Below, one piece after another: positions 1 to 8,627 of a DNA stretch of 11,469 nucleotides (position 1 is the stretch's first letter; each line of letters starts with the position of its first letter). The DNA lies in the NCBI RefSeq assembly GCF_021107415.1, contig NZ_JAIOSW010000153.1:1-11469 (forward strand), in the 5' to 3' direction. The notes under the pieces are model-generated. The model saw only the letters and a program-made list of their open reading frames with translations. It was not told the DNA's origin and made no database searches. The DNA is from Desulfobacula sp. Its GTDB lineage: Bacteria; Desulfobacterota; Desulfobacteria; Desulfobacterales; Desulfobacteraceae. The translations under genes were made by a program, and so were the position numbers.

Positions 1-1840
1 TAATAATAAATCCATATCCGCTGTCTGAACCGACCAGGAAGTGATTTTGGGTTTCTTCTGACAGCATGAATTTGATGTGGGCATTGGATTGAATAGACAA
101 ATGACCGGTTAAAGGTTCCCCATTTCCCCTTGCTGAAGGAAGTGAATGGGAAAACAGCATATAGCTTCTGCCGGTATTATCCAGAAAGATAATGGGTTTG
201 TCACTTTTTGTCCTTAAGTAATCCATAAAAGAATCACCGGATTTAAACTTAACGGTTTCCGGGTTAATCTCATGGCCTTTGGCGGATCGAATCCAGCCGT
301 TTTTTGACAGGATAATGGTTACAGGTGTAATATCTATTATATCGGTAACCGAGAATTTTTCAGCTTCTTTGCGTTTTTTTATGGGTGATCGTCGTTTATC
401 TCCATATTTTTTAGAATCAGATTTTATTTCATCTTTTATATATTCTTTGAATGTTTTTTCATTGCCAAGAATTTTTTTCAGCCGTCTTTTTTGGGATTCA
501 AGATCTTTTTTTTCAGATTTTATTTTAATTTCTTCAAGCTTTGCAAGCTGACGCAACCTGATTTCCAGAATGGCAGTCGCCTGGATATCAGTTAATGAGA
601 AGGCTTTTATCAGATCTTTTTTGGGTTTATCAGATGCTCTGATAATTTTAATCACTTCGTCTATGTTTAGAAATGCAATGAGAAAACCATCTAAAAGATG
701 AAGACGGTTAACAATTTTGTCTAATCTGAAATTTAGTTTTTTCCTTACTGTATCTGCTCTGAATTCAAGCCATTCCTTCAGGATATCAAGTAAATTTTTA
801 ACCTGAGGCCTGCCATTAATTCCAATCATATTCATGTTAATCGAGTATGATTTTTCAAGATCGGTTGTTGCAAACAGATGATCAGTTAAAGCGGCCAGAT
901 CTACCCTGTTTGATCTGGGCATCACGACCAGACGTGTTGGTTCTTCATGGTCTGACTCATCTCTTATATCACTGACCATTGGAAGTTTTTTGGCTTCCAT
1001 CTGGGAAGCAATCTGCTCATAGATTTTTTCCGTGGAGGCATGATGGGGGAGAGCCGTAAAAATTATTTCCGAATCTTCAATATGAAATTTAGCCCGCATC
1101 TTTATTCTTCCGGCACCTGTTCTATAGCTTTGTTTTATTTCAGACACAGGCGTGATGATTTCAGCATCAGTGGGAAAATCAGGGCCCTTAATGAATTTGC
1201 ATATTTTATCAAGACTTGTGTCTTCATTATCTATTAAATGGATCAAAGCCCTAGATACTTCCCGCAGGTTATGGGGCAGAATACTGGTGGCCATACCCAC
1301 GGCAATACCGGTTGAGCCATTCAATAAAATGTTTGGCAGGCGGGCCGGGAGCATGCTCGGTTCATTGAGGGTTCCGTCAAAATTGGGTGTCCAGTCAACA
1401 GTTCCCAGACCCAGTTCCTGAAGAAATATTTGAGCATATTTGGATAATCTGGATTCTGTATACCGCATGGCAGCAAAGGATTTGGGATCATTGGGATCCC
1501 CCCAGTTCCCCTGACCGTCAACCAAAGGATATCTTAAAGAAAAAGGCTGTGCCAAAAGAACCATAGCTTCATAACAGGCTGTATCACCATGGGGATGGAA
1601 CTTACCCAGTACATCACCTACAGTCCTTGCGGATTTTTTAAATTTTGCTGTGGATGACAATCCCAGTTCGCTCATGGCGTAGATAATTCTTCGTTGGACC
1701 GGTTTTAGACCGTCACTGATATGGGGTAGGGCACGATCTAAAATAACATACATGGCATAGTTTAAATACGCTTTTTCAGCAAAGTCCTGAAAAGGTATTT
1801 TTTCATAATTTTCAATTTCAGATGGAAGGGTTTCTTTCAT
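1..1840 (-). CDS. parC: DNA topoisomerase IV subunit A (ParC), 3' end cut by window edge
   Basis: This is the breakage-reunion subunit of topoisomerase IV, which with ParE decatenates and relaxes chromosomes. Reading the minus strand from the ATG at 1840-1838 gives 613 codons without a stop to the window edge; about the last 130 residues of the C-terminal beta-pinwheel are missing. The match to E. coli ParC is close throughout. Visible landmarks are the winged-helix start [18 protein letters not shown] (43-60), the quinolone-determining stretch [10 protein letters not shown] (82-91), the catalytic tyrosine Y127 in [10 protein letters not shown], and [21 protein letters not shown] further on. 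The QRDR residue matching E. coli Ser80 is Thr87, and Glu84 is kept as Glu91. No GyrA box is seen in the visible part, and the order parE-parC also argues for Topo IV rather than gyrase. The start codon overlaps the parE stop by one base (TAATG), so translation is probably coupled. Confidence 0.96.
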   Translation of the reverse strand, partial: MKETLPSEIENYEKIPFQDFAEKAYLNYAMYVILDRALPHISDGLKPVQRRIIYAMSELGLSSTAKFKKSARTVGDVLGKFHPHGDTACYEAMVLLAQPFSLRYPLVDGQGNWGDPNDPKSFAAMRYTESRLSKYAQIFLQELGLGTVDWTPNFDGTLNEPSMLPARLPNILLNGSTGIAVGMATSILPHNLREVSRALIHLIDNEDTSLDKICKFIKGPDFPTDAEIITPVSEIKQSYRTGAGRIKMRAKFHIEDSEIIFTALPHHASTEKIYEQIASQMEAKKLPMVSDIRDESDHEEPTRLVVMPRSNRVDLAALTDHLFATTDLEKSYSINMNMIGINGRPQVKNLLDILKEWLEFRADTVRKKLNFRLDKIVNRLHLLDGFLIAFLNIDEVIKIIRASDKPKKDLIKAFSLTDIQATAILEIRLRQLAKLEEIKIKSEKKDLESQKRRLKKILGNEKTFKEYIKDEIKSDSKKYGDKRRSPIKKRKEAEKFSVTDIIDITPVTIILSKNGWIRSAKGHEINPETVKFKSGDSFMDYLRTKSDKPIIFLDNTGRSYMLFSHSLPSARGNGEPLTGHLSIQSNAHIKFMLSEETQNHFLVGSDSGYGFII

Positions 1841-3789
1841 TACTCAATCTCTTTTAGGTGGCCATTGGTTTCTATCCAGGTTTTTCTATCCTTTGCTCTT
1901 TTTTTCCCCAGGAGCATATCCATGATCTCATAGACTTCTTTTATTGATTCGTCTGATTCATTTGGCTCATCATTTACAGTCAATTGGACAAGCCGTCTTG
2001 AATCCGGTGATATGGTTGTCTCCTTAAGCTGTGCCGGATTCATCTCACCCAGCCCTTTAAATCTTTGAATATTTATTTTGCCATGTTTTTTGCGCCGGTT
2101 TATTCTTTTTATAATACTGTCTCTTTCAGAGTCATCCAATGCGTAAAAAACTTCTTTGCCCACGTCTATTCGATATAAGGGCGGCATGGCAATATAGACA
2201 TGTCCGCCTTTTACAATTTGGGAGAAATGTTTTAAAAACAATGCACACAGCAATGTTGCAATATGCAGACCATCAGAGTCAGCATCTGCCAGAATACATA
2301 TTTTATTATACCTGAGCTTCGAAATATCATCTGATCCCGGCAAAACGCCTAGAACATGAGAGATATCTCTGATTTCTTTAGATTCAAGAATAATAGAAGA
2401 TTCAATATCCCAGGTATTTAAAATTTTACCACGCAATGGCATAATGGCCTGAAAACGTCGATCTCTTGCCTGCTTTGCAGAGCCTCCGGCAGAATCCCCT
2501 TCAACAAAAAACAATTCCCGTCTGCTTTGATCAACACTTGAACAGTCGGATAATTTGGCAGGAAGAGTGATACCATTGGATGCCTTTCTTTTGGTAATTT
2601 TCTTGGATTTTTTTATACGGTTTCTTGCATTTTCAATGGCAAAATCGGCAAGCTTTTCACCTTGTTTAATATTTTGATTCAGCCATAAACTAAATGTATC
2701 CCTCACCTGGATATTTACAAGATTTGCACAATGACGTGAAGAAAGCCTTTCTTTTGTCTGCCCTGAGAACTGGGCATCTAAAAGTTTGACGGAAAGAATA
2801 TAACCCACCTTATCCCAGATGTCTTCCGGTGCAAGATATAATCCCTTTGGTAAAAGATTTCTGAACTTGCAAAATTCTCTGAGCGATTCCAGCAGCCCTG
2901 ATCTAAACCCATTGACATGGGTACCCCCCAGCCTTGTGGGAATAAGATTCACATAACTTTCTTCAGGATTTGATCCTGATTCCAATGTCCAGTTGACAGC
3001 CCATATGAGATGGATATCCTCCCCTTCAACCTCTCCTGTAAAAGGAGAGGAAAAAATGCATTGTTTCTGTATTAAGTATTCGGTTAGATAATCATCTAAT
3101 CCGTGATCATATTTCCAGGTAAGCTTTTCTTTGGTAGCTTCATCATAAAAGGAAGTGACAAGCCCTTTGCAGAGAATAGCTTTTGATTTTAACGCAGCTT
3201 TTAATGATCTTCTTGAAAACAAAGGTGTATCAAAATAGGAACCATCCGGATAAAACCGGATGGATGTTCCGGATTCTTTGTTTGTGATATTGTTTACAAT
3301 GGTAAGTTCTTCGGTTTTAAAACCATTTTCAAAACCAATACGGTATTTTTGTCCATCCCGTTTGATATGAATTGTTAAGCTGGAAGACAATGCATTGACC
3401 ACAGAAACGCCGACACCATGTAACCCTCCGGAAAAACTATAGTCTTTATTGGAAAATTTGGCACCTGCATGAAGTTTTGACATAATCAGTTCCACACCGG
3501 ATATTTTTTCTTGAGGATGGATATCCACCGGCATCCCCCGCCCGTTATCCGAAACAATAATAGAGTGATCTGCCGTTAATATAACATCAATCTGAGTTGC
3601 ATAGCCTGCAATAGCCTCATCAACGCTATTGTCAATAACTTCAAATGCCATGTGATTCGGGCTTGAAGTGTCTGTGTACATCCCGGGTCTTCTCTTGACC
3701 GGATCAAGGCCTTTTAAAACCTCGATTGATTCTGCATTGTATGCAGTGGCTGAGTTTTTATTTTCGTTGTTTGGTTCAAATAATTTCAT
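1840..3789 (-). CDS. parE: DNA topoisomerase IV subunit B (ParE)
   Basis: This is the ATPase subunit of topoisomerase IV, 649 aa (E. coli ParE is 630). The GHKL ATPase domain comes first: [13 protein letters not shown] with catalytic Glu50 and Mg-binding Asn54, DNGRGMP (81-87), and the ATP-lid glycine motif GGLHGVG (121-127). The transducer domain carries LGGTHVNGF (288-295) and QTKERLSS (344-351). The TOPRIM domain has EGDSAGG (430-436, catalytic Glu430) and the metal-binding DADSDG (502-507). Near the end [11 protein letters not shown] (575-585) and [13 protein letters not shown] follow the E. coli protein closely. The reading from the chosen ATG carries about 14 residues more than E. coli ParE before the shared [24 protein letters not shown] block, and no good Shine-Dalgarno is visible, so a slightly later start is possible. 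It is the first gene of a parE-parC operon and is divergent from the adenylate cyclase gene. GyrB is unlikely, because the TOPRIM region is ParE-like and lacks the long enterobacterial GyrB insert. Confidence 0.97.
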   Translation of the reverse strand: MKLFEPNNENKNSATAYNAESIEVLKGLDPVKRRPGMYTDTSSPNHMAFEVIDNSVDEAIAGYATQIDVILTADHSIIVSDNGRGMPVDIHPQEKISGVELIMSKLHAGAKFSNKDYSFSGGLHGVGVSVVNALSSSLTIHIKRDGQKYRIGFENGFKTEELTIVNNITNKESGTSIRFYPDGSYFDTPLFSRRSLKAALKSKAILCKGLVTSFYDEATKEKLTWKYDHGLDDYLTEYLIQKQCIFSSPFTGEVEGEDIHLIWAVNWTLESGSNPEESYVNLIPTRLGGTHVNGFRSGLLESLREFCKFRNLLPKGLYLAPEDIWDKVGYILSVKLLDAQFSGQTKERLSSRHCANLVNIQVRDTFSLWLNQNIKQGEKLADFAIENARNRIKKSKKITKRKASNGITLPAKLSDCSSVDQSRRELFFVEGDSAGGSAKQARDRRFQAIMPLRGKILNTWDIESSIILESKEIRDISHVLGVLPGSDDISKLRYNKICILADADSDGLHIATLLCALFLKHFSQIVKGGHVYIAMPPLYRIDVGKEVFYALDDSERDSIIKRINRRKKHGKINIQRFKGLGEMNPAQLKETTISPDSRRLVQLTVNDEPNESDESIKEVYEIMDMLLGKKRAKDRKTWIETNGHLKEIE

Positions 3790-3800
3790 AAATTATTGTG

Positions 3801-3829
3801 TTGTGATATAAACGTTAATTAATTATAAA
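3801..3829 (+). promoter_or_regulatory. candidate sigma-70 promoter for the adenylate cyclase gene, in a divergent promoter region
   Basis: A -35-like TTGTGA (3801-3806, 4 of 6 matches) is followed after 17 bases by TATAAA (3824-3829, 5 of 6). Transcription would begin near 3836, leaving a leader of about 60 bases before the ATG at 3895. The whole 105-base gap is AT-rich and must also hold the parE promoter. A perfect TATAAT lies on the minus strand at 3827-3822, overlapping the plus -10, but it has no good -35. If both are used, the two promoters would compete for the same few bases. This rests on motif matching only. Confidence 0.4.
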
Positions 3830-3894
3830 GATTTTAAACATACCCCTATATCATTTTTATTTGTAAATGTAAAAACGGGAAAATTATATTCATT

Positions 3895-6800
3895 ATGTCC
3901 TCTTTAGTCACAAATTTCGATTTTAATACCTTTGAAGCTCAATGGGAAAAATTATCTGAAGAAGAAAAGGCTATAGTTGTCAAAGAATCAGGTGATTTAG
4001 AACCAAATCTCTCAATCCTACCGACTTTGGCCGGTATTACATCTTATCATTTTTCCGTAAGAAATAATGCCAGAAAAAGTTTTGAGATCATTGAGTCTAA
4101 AATACGCAATCTCATAGCCGATCCATCTGATAAAGAGCAGTATTTAAAAGGCATGAAAGAGTCTGCATCAGTCTGCTCCAGAATATATGCACATATCAAT
4201 CCGGATATGACATTCAAAGAATTAAGTTACTATTTCAAAACATTATTGGAATTTGACGGAAAAGGAGCCCATTTTGCATTCAAGGCTGTCTATCAGGGAC
4301 TTGTCCCTATGGGTGCCATGGAAAAAATTATTTTCACTATTTCTGAACCCGGACGTCTTGCCTTCGTAGATCAATATCTTCAAACATGCGCAAGTATCAG
4401 GTTAAAATTTGGATTTTCATTTAATCGGATTTTAAAATCAATTAAGCAAAGAAAAACGGTTGTGCAATTCTATGCCGATCTTTTTGATATGCAAAGGGAT
4501 GCAGATCCTTTTTTAAATAATATCAATCCTGATTTAAGAGATCCTCATCAAATTATTTCCAATGAAATACAGTCTCAATCTCCGGAAATAAAAATTACAG
4601 GCCTTAAAGCGCTTGCCATGATTGTCACCAAAATCCCTTCGGAATTACTTTTAGATATTCTGGCAATAGAAGAGGTTAAAAAAGTAAGGATTACTATTTA
4701 TAAAATAATTGAAAAGTCTTCAATGGGGGTTTATCCTGAAGTTTTTTATCCGATTTTGGAACTTTTTTATAAGTGTGATAAGCAAGAGGCCTTTCATGCT
4801 TTCAAGGCCCTTGTTGTATCGGGTAAACTTCCGCTGTATACACTGTTGGAAATGGTACGGGATAATTATCCCACCCTTATGCCGGTGATCAATATTGAAA
4901 TATCCGCTTTATCTAAAATTTCTTTTTTTATTATTCAGGATATTGCTCTGAACAAAGAAAAGTATTTAAATTCAAATTTTGAAGTGAACCTTGCCTGTGT
5001 TCTCGGGATGATTAAAAAAAGACCTGAGCGAGTTGTTAAAATTTTAAAAAAATATGACGACGACTCCAGAGATTCCGTCAGAATGGATGTGACCCGGTTT
5101 ATCGAGAAAACAAAACAGCTTTTAACACAGGAAAAATCGAGTATTGAAACTCAATTCGATCCCACTATCCAATTGGTCAAACACGAATTAAAGAAATCCA
5201 AGGGGTTGATAAAAACACTTTTTATCAACACAAGCAAAAAAAGGATAGAAGAGCTTAAAAGCCATAAACAGTCAACATCGATTGATTTTAAAAGTGAAAC
5301 TATTAAAGATGCGGACCTTTCTTCCTGTGTTTTTATTGCCTCTTCTCTTTTTTTCAGCAACTGCATTATTACGAATTGTAATTTTTCCAATGCATCATTT
5401 TCCAATGCTTTTTTCAAGGGCACCATTTTTTATAATGTTGATATGCAAAAGACACAATTTGATTGTGTTAATTTTGACAATGCTTTTTTTATTAACGTTA
5501 ATGCAAAGGGAAGTGTTTTTAAAAACTGCAGTTTCCAAAATGTTTCCATTTTTAATTGCAGTTTTAATCATGCGAACTTGAGGGACGCTCCCTTTTTGAA
5601 TTCCTTTATTTCAAAAACATCCTTTAACCAGACAGACCTTTCCGGTTCATGTTTTGCTTACTCAAAAATTTCTGCTATATCCTTTGTGAATTCAAACATT
5701 GACCAGGCAGATTTTTCAGGTGTGAATGCAAGATTTTGCAGATTTCCAACCAGTGCCAGATCCGTCATTAAAACAGATGATATAGATTATAATGCCAGAA
5801 AATTCCAACTTTCCTTTAAAGATATGCCACATATTGATGAAACCATTGTAACTCAAATCGATATGTTAATTTTCAGTGAATTCATTCATTATGGTGAGAG
5901 CAAGTTCTTAAAACAAAATCGACTCAGCCTGCTGACCGCCTTTGATATTTTCAAGACCAAACAGGCAGATTTATTTCAACTCATACCCTTTTTGCTCCAT
6001 GAAAACATTATCTTTCCAGGTATTGAAACCATTAATAATCAAACGCCCTGTGGCATCTGCGATTATATTCCAAGCCGTGAAACACAAGAAACCTTTATAA
6101 AATATAAAGCCAATGAAAACATTATTGCCAGGCGGTGTCAAAATTATACAATTGAAGGGCTCTTTACCATAGGAAGCATCGGTTCTCTTGCCCAGACAGC
6201 AGACTCAGATATCGACTATTGGGTTTGCATAAATGAAGACCACTTAACTTTGCAGGGGTTGAAATTGTTCAAAAAGAAACTGAAAATTCTGGAAAATATG
6301 GCCTGGGAACAGTTTAATACAAAGGTGACATTCTTTTCAGTTGATATCCTTAAAGCCAAAAACAATGATTTTGGTGATTCAACCATTGAAAGTTCAGGAT
6401 CCGCACAAACAAGACTTTTAAAAGAAGAATTTTACAGAACAATGATTTATGTTGCAGGCAAGATACCCCTTTGGTCTGTCTTACCCACAGCCATCAGTAT
6501 TAATTATTATAACAGTATCTTAAAGAATGTTGCAGATCACCCAAATATCGGCAGGTATATTGATCTGGGCGATATTCACGCCATATCAACAAGTGAATAT
6601 TTTGGTGCATCTATCTGGCAGATGTTTAAATGGCTGAAAAGCCCTTTTAAATCCGTAATCAAAATGGCACTTCTTGAAAAATATATCTATGAGTATGGCA
6701 AAGAATCCCTCTTGTGCAATAAATATAAAGATGAGTGGATGAATTCAGGAGCACATTTAAAACTTGCTCAGAATGATTCATACTATATCTTATTAAAAAA

Positions 6801-7764
6801 TCTTCTTAAATATTATGAAACGGCTAAAGATGAACAATCGGTCACACTATTGCTTACCTGCTTTTTCCTAAAGCTTGGTATTTCAAAAGATTCTGATATT
6901 GATAATACTGTATTCGGTCTTAGGAAAATACTCCTTGAAAAATGCATGGAAAAATGGGGGTGGTCCAAGGAAAATATTTTTCAAATCGGCAGTTTTAAAA
7001 CCTGGACATATAGCGATATAACAACACTTTCCAATACCATAGAAAAATTTATGGTCAAAAAATATAAAACAGTAAATAAGGCATTTGAAAGGCTGGTTCA
7101 TGGTCAGTCAAGGATCAGCCCTGAAGATCGGACAGTGCTTGGAAGAAAAGTTTTTATTGAATTTTCAAAACAAGCGGACAAAGTTGAAAAAGTACTTCTC
7201 ATATCACGAAGTGACAGGCATTTCCAAGGTTTACATCTTAAATATATTAAGGCAAATAATAAAATCGGGACTTGGGATCTGCTTAATAAAAATGCAAAAG
7301 CATTTCATGATTCCGAAGAATCTTTGATTAAGGCGAATACCATTGAAGAAATTGGTGCATGGTTGATTAATAATAGCCTTTATAATGAAAATATTGTCAT
7401 TAATTTAGTGCCTAACCCGACCTATGTGACCTTTGATGATATCCGCAAGCTCTTTAAAACCCTATATGATTTTTTCAGGCCCTTAATAAAAAGCACAATC
7501 AGTTTTGATCAGTTATTGCTGAAAAACAGAGTGGTCTGCCTGTTTATATCCATCAATTTCTATGCACCCAAGCAACAACGAAAAGTAACTGAATATACGG
7601 CAATCTACCTGAATTCATGGGGAGAAATGTTTTGCAAATCCTTTTATTCGGATCAGGGTTTTTTGACCATGGAAGAAACCAAAAAAGATATCATGAACAA
7701 AATTGGTATAAAAAAATTGCCTTTAAATACAGCCTTTTATTTTTCAAAGGGTGTTGCAAGATAA
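3895..7764 (+). CDS. class I adenylate cyclase with N-terminal HEAT-like and pentapeptide-repeat domains
   Basis: This is predicted to make cAMP from ATP in the cytoplasm (no signal peptide or membrane segment seen). The product is 1289 aa, against 848 for E. coli CyaA. Residues 1 to about 440 are helical and HEAT-like. Residues about 465-617 form about 29 pentapeptide repeats, mostly with Phe, Leu or Ile at the centre. From about 670 on it aligns with E. coli CyaA from near its N-terminus. Examples are LIPFLLHENIIFPG, the nucleotidyltransferase signature GSIGSLAQTADSDIDYWVC (Gly760; metal-binding Asp772 and Asp774; probable third carboxylate Asp817), EEFYRT (844-849), YFGASIWQMF (902-911) and NSWGEM (1240-1245). 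It stops soon after that last block, so about the final 150 residues of the enteric protein, within its regulatory region, are absent. The start is the first ATG, with only a weak GGGA 14 bases upstream. The frame is intact. The cyclase family is secure; the role of the N-terminal half is unknown. Confidence 0.9.
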   Translation: MSSLVTNFDFNTFEAQWEKLSEEEKAIVVKESGDLEPNLSILPTLAGITSYHFSVRNNARKSFEIIESKIRNLIADPSDKEQYLKGMKESASVCSRIYAHINPDMTFKELSYYFKTLLEFDGKGAHFAFKAVYQGLVPMGAMEKIIFTISEPGRLAFVDQYLQTCASIRLKFGFSFNRILKSIKQRKTVVQFYADLFDMQRDADPFLNNINPDLRDPHQIISNEIQSQSPEIKITGLKALAMIVTKIPSELLLDILAIEEVKKVRITIYKIIEKSSMGVYPEVFYPILELFYKCDKQEAFHAFKALVVSGKLPLYTLLEMVRDNYPTLMPVINIEISALSKISFFIIQDIALNKEKYLNSNFEVNLACVLGMIKKRPERVVKILKKYDDDSRDSVRMDVTRFIEKTKQLLTQEKSSIETQFDPTIQLVKHELKKSKGLIKTLFINTSKKRIEELKSHKQSTSIDFKSETIKDADLSSCVFIASSLFFSNCIITNCNFSNASFSNAFFKGTIFYNVDMQKTQFDCVNFDNAFFINVNAKGSVFKNCSFQNVSIFNCSFNHANLRDAPFLNSFISKTSFNQTDLSGSCFAYSKISAISFVNSNIDQADFSGVNARFCRFPTSARSVIKTDDIDYNARKFQLSFKDMPHIDETIVTQIDMLIFSEFIHYGESKFLKQNRLSLLTAFDIFKTKQADLFQLIPFLLHENIIFPGIETINNQTPCGICDYIPSRETQETFIKYKANENIIARRCQNYTIEGLFTIGSIGSLAQTADSDIDYWVCINEDHLTLQGLKLFKKKLKILENMAWEQFNTKVTFFSVDILKAKNNDFGDSTIESSGSAQTRLLKEEFYRTMIYVAGKIPLWSVLPTAISINYYNSILKNVADHPNIGRYIDLGDIHAISTSEYFGASIWQMFKWLKSPFKSVIKMALLEKYIYEYGKESLLCNKYKDEWMNSGAHLKLAQNDSYYILLKNLLKYYETAKDEQSVTLLLTCFFLKLGISKDSDIDNTVFGLRKILLEKCMEKWGWSKENIFQIGSFKTWTYSDITTLSNTIEKFMVKKYKTVNKAFERLVHGQSRISPEDRTVLGRKVFIEFSKQADKVEKVLLISRSDRHFQGLHLKYIKANNKIGTWDLLNKNAKAFHDSEESLIKANTIEEIGAWLINNSLYNENIVINLVPNPTYVTFDDIRKLFKTLYDFFRPLIKSTISFDQLLLKNRVVCLFISINFYAPKQQRKVTEYTAIYLNSWGEMFCKSFYSDQGFLTMEETKKDIMNKIGIKKLPLNTAFYFSKGVAR
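5287..5745 (+). repeat. pentapeptide-repeat block within the adenylate cyclase gene
   Basis: This stretch encodes residues about 465-617 and folds, by family analogy, as a right-handed quadrilateral beta-helix. Twenty-six consecutive five-residue units can be read in one register (for example FSNAS, FSNAF, FKGTI, FYNVD). The centre residue is Phe in most units and otherwise Leu, Ile or Met, with Ala in two. Small residues (Ala, Cys, Ser, Val) usually lie two positions before the centre. Three earlier units starting at DADLS are in a register shifted by two residues. The repetition is at the protein level; the DNA copies have diverged, so there is no recent tandem duplication. Confidence 0.88.
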
Positions 7765-7769
7765 ATTTT

Positions 7770-8438
7770 TTACCGGTCCTTATGAAAATCCGCTACCACC
7801 CGGACAATTTCTTCAGGGTCATCTAAAAGATGAAAAAGACTAAGATCTTTTTCTGAAATCATTTTTTCTTTTATGAATTGATCTTTCACCCAATGAACCA
7901 TGCCCTCCCAATAGACTTTACCTACAAGAATAACCGGCACCTTTCTGATCCGTTGCGTCTGAATCAATGTAATGGTTTCAAACAGCTCATCAAGGGTTCC
8001 AAAACCTCCCGGCATAATAATAAAGGCCTGGGCATATTTTAAAAACATAACCTTTCGAACAAAAAAATATTTAAATTCAATCTGTGTGGTAGCATAAGGA
8101 TTCGGCTTTTGTTCAAATGGAAGTGTGATGTTTAATCCAATAGAATCGGCACCTCCTGTAGCTGCCCCCTTATTGGCAGCCTCCATAATTCCGCCGCCCC
8201 CGCCGGTAATAACAGAATATCCTTTTTGGGCAAATAATGCAGCAAGGTTTTCGCACTTTTTATAATAGGGATGGTCACAATCGGTTCTTGCAGACCCAAA
8301 AATGGATACAGCAGGACCAAGATTATGCAGCGCGTCAATTCCTTCGACAAATTCTCCCATGATTTTAAACAACCGCCATGACTCACCAGTTTTAAAATCA
8401 TTAATGGGATAATTTCCGTTAATATGATGTTTTTTCAT
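7770..8438 (-). CDS. LOG-family protein (cytokinin riboside 5'-monophosphate phosphoribohydrolase-like)
   Basis: This is a 222-aa member of the LOG/TIGR00730 Rossmann-fold family. Characterised members cleave AMP or N6-modified AMP to the free base and ribose 5-phosphate. The Rossmann start AVSIFGSARTD (43-53) and the glycine-rich loop GGGGGIMEAANKGA (79-92) are present. The catalytic-region motif PGGFGTLDE (143-151), with Glu151, and the upstream Arg128-Lys129 that match the catalytic Arg region of LOG enzymes are also clear. The length and N-terminal extension resemble the longer bacterial LOG proteins. The ATG at 8438-8436 has only a weak TTGGAA upstream. The gene converges on the adenylate cyclase gene with 5 bases between stops and is divergent from the HPr gene. 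Substrate is not determined from sequence: a housekeeping nucleotide-salvage role is as likely as cytokinin-like production. The related lysine-decarboxylase annotation seen on this family is historical and not supported by these motifs. Confidence 0.9.
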   Translation of the reverse strand: MKKHHINGNYPINDFKTGESWRLFKIMGEFVEGIDALHNLGPAVSIFGSARTDCDHPYYKKCENLAALFAQKGYSVITGGGGGIMEAANKGAATGGADSIGLNITLPFEQKPNPYATTQIEFKYFFVRKVMFLKYAQAFIIMPGGFGTLDELFETITLIQTQRIRKVPVILVGKVYWEGMVHWVKDQFIKEKMISEKDLSLFHLLDDPEEIVRVVADFHKDR

Positions 8439-8627
8439 ATTGATTATTCCAATAATTTTTTATGTTTATATCCAATCAAATTGATAGAATATGGTAAAAT
8501 AAATTAAAATGTGTTTTTAAAATCTGTAAGTCAAAGGCCTATCATACAAAAATATAACAGTCAATTATAAGCGGGCTCTTACATTGACATTTTTCAAGGA
8601 AAGATATAAAGAAAAGAAAAAATTTTC
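8439..8627. other. divergent intergenic region between LOG and HPr genes
   Basis: This is 189 bases of strongly AT-rich DNA with no ORF. Its right end holds the best promoter for the HPr operon (8584-8610). A short palindrome ATCAA-A-TTGAT lies at 8475-8485, within reach of the LOG 5' side, and could be an operator, but it is too short and AT-rich to call. TATAAA on the minus strand (8470-8465) is a possible LOG -10 without a convincing -35. I see no riboswitch, attenuator or complete CRP box (TGTGA-N6-TCACA). Confidence 0.5.
8584..8610 (+). promoter_or_regulatory. candidate promoter for the HPr-EI-smpB operon
   Basis: A perfect -35 TTGACA (8584-8589) is followed by TATAAA (8605-8610) at a short 15-base spacing. 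In the 17-base register the hexamer is TAAAGA (8607-8612). Transcription would begin near 8617, only about 11 bases before the annotated ATG at 8628. Either the leader is unusually short, the true start is further in, or another upstream promoter is used. Confidence 0.5.

Noticed and set aside
279..1421. Plus-strand open frames of 65-90 codons in the first 1.4 kb.
   Set aside because: The minus strand here reads continuously as ParC. The plus frames show no family signature.
1..1840. GyrA as an alternative identity for the left-edge gene.
   Set aside because: The long run of ParC-specific identity to E. coli, coupling to a ParE-type gene and no GyrA box in the visible part favour ParC.
3030..3050. 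Inverted repeat CCTCTCCT...AGGAGAGG inside parE, resembling a palindromic repeat element inserted into a gene.
   Set aside because: The encoded stretch [10 protein letters not shown]...ESYVNLIPT aligns without a gap, 37 residues to 37, with the same part of E. coli ParE. Nothing is inserted, and the palindrome is probably chance codon use.
3801..3822. Possible CRP-type cAMP receptor site upstream of the cyclase gene (TGTGA at 3802-3806).
   Set aside because: Only one half-site is present. The partner six bases on is CGTTA and not TCACA, so autoregulation by a CRP protein cannot be claimed.
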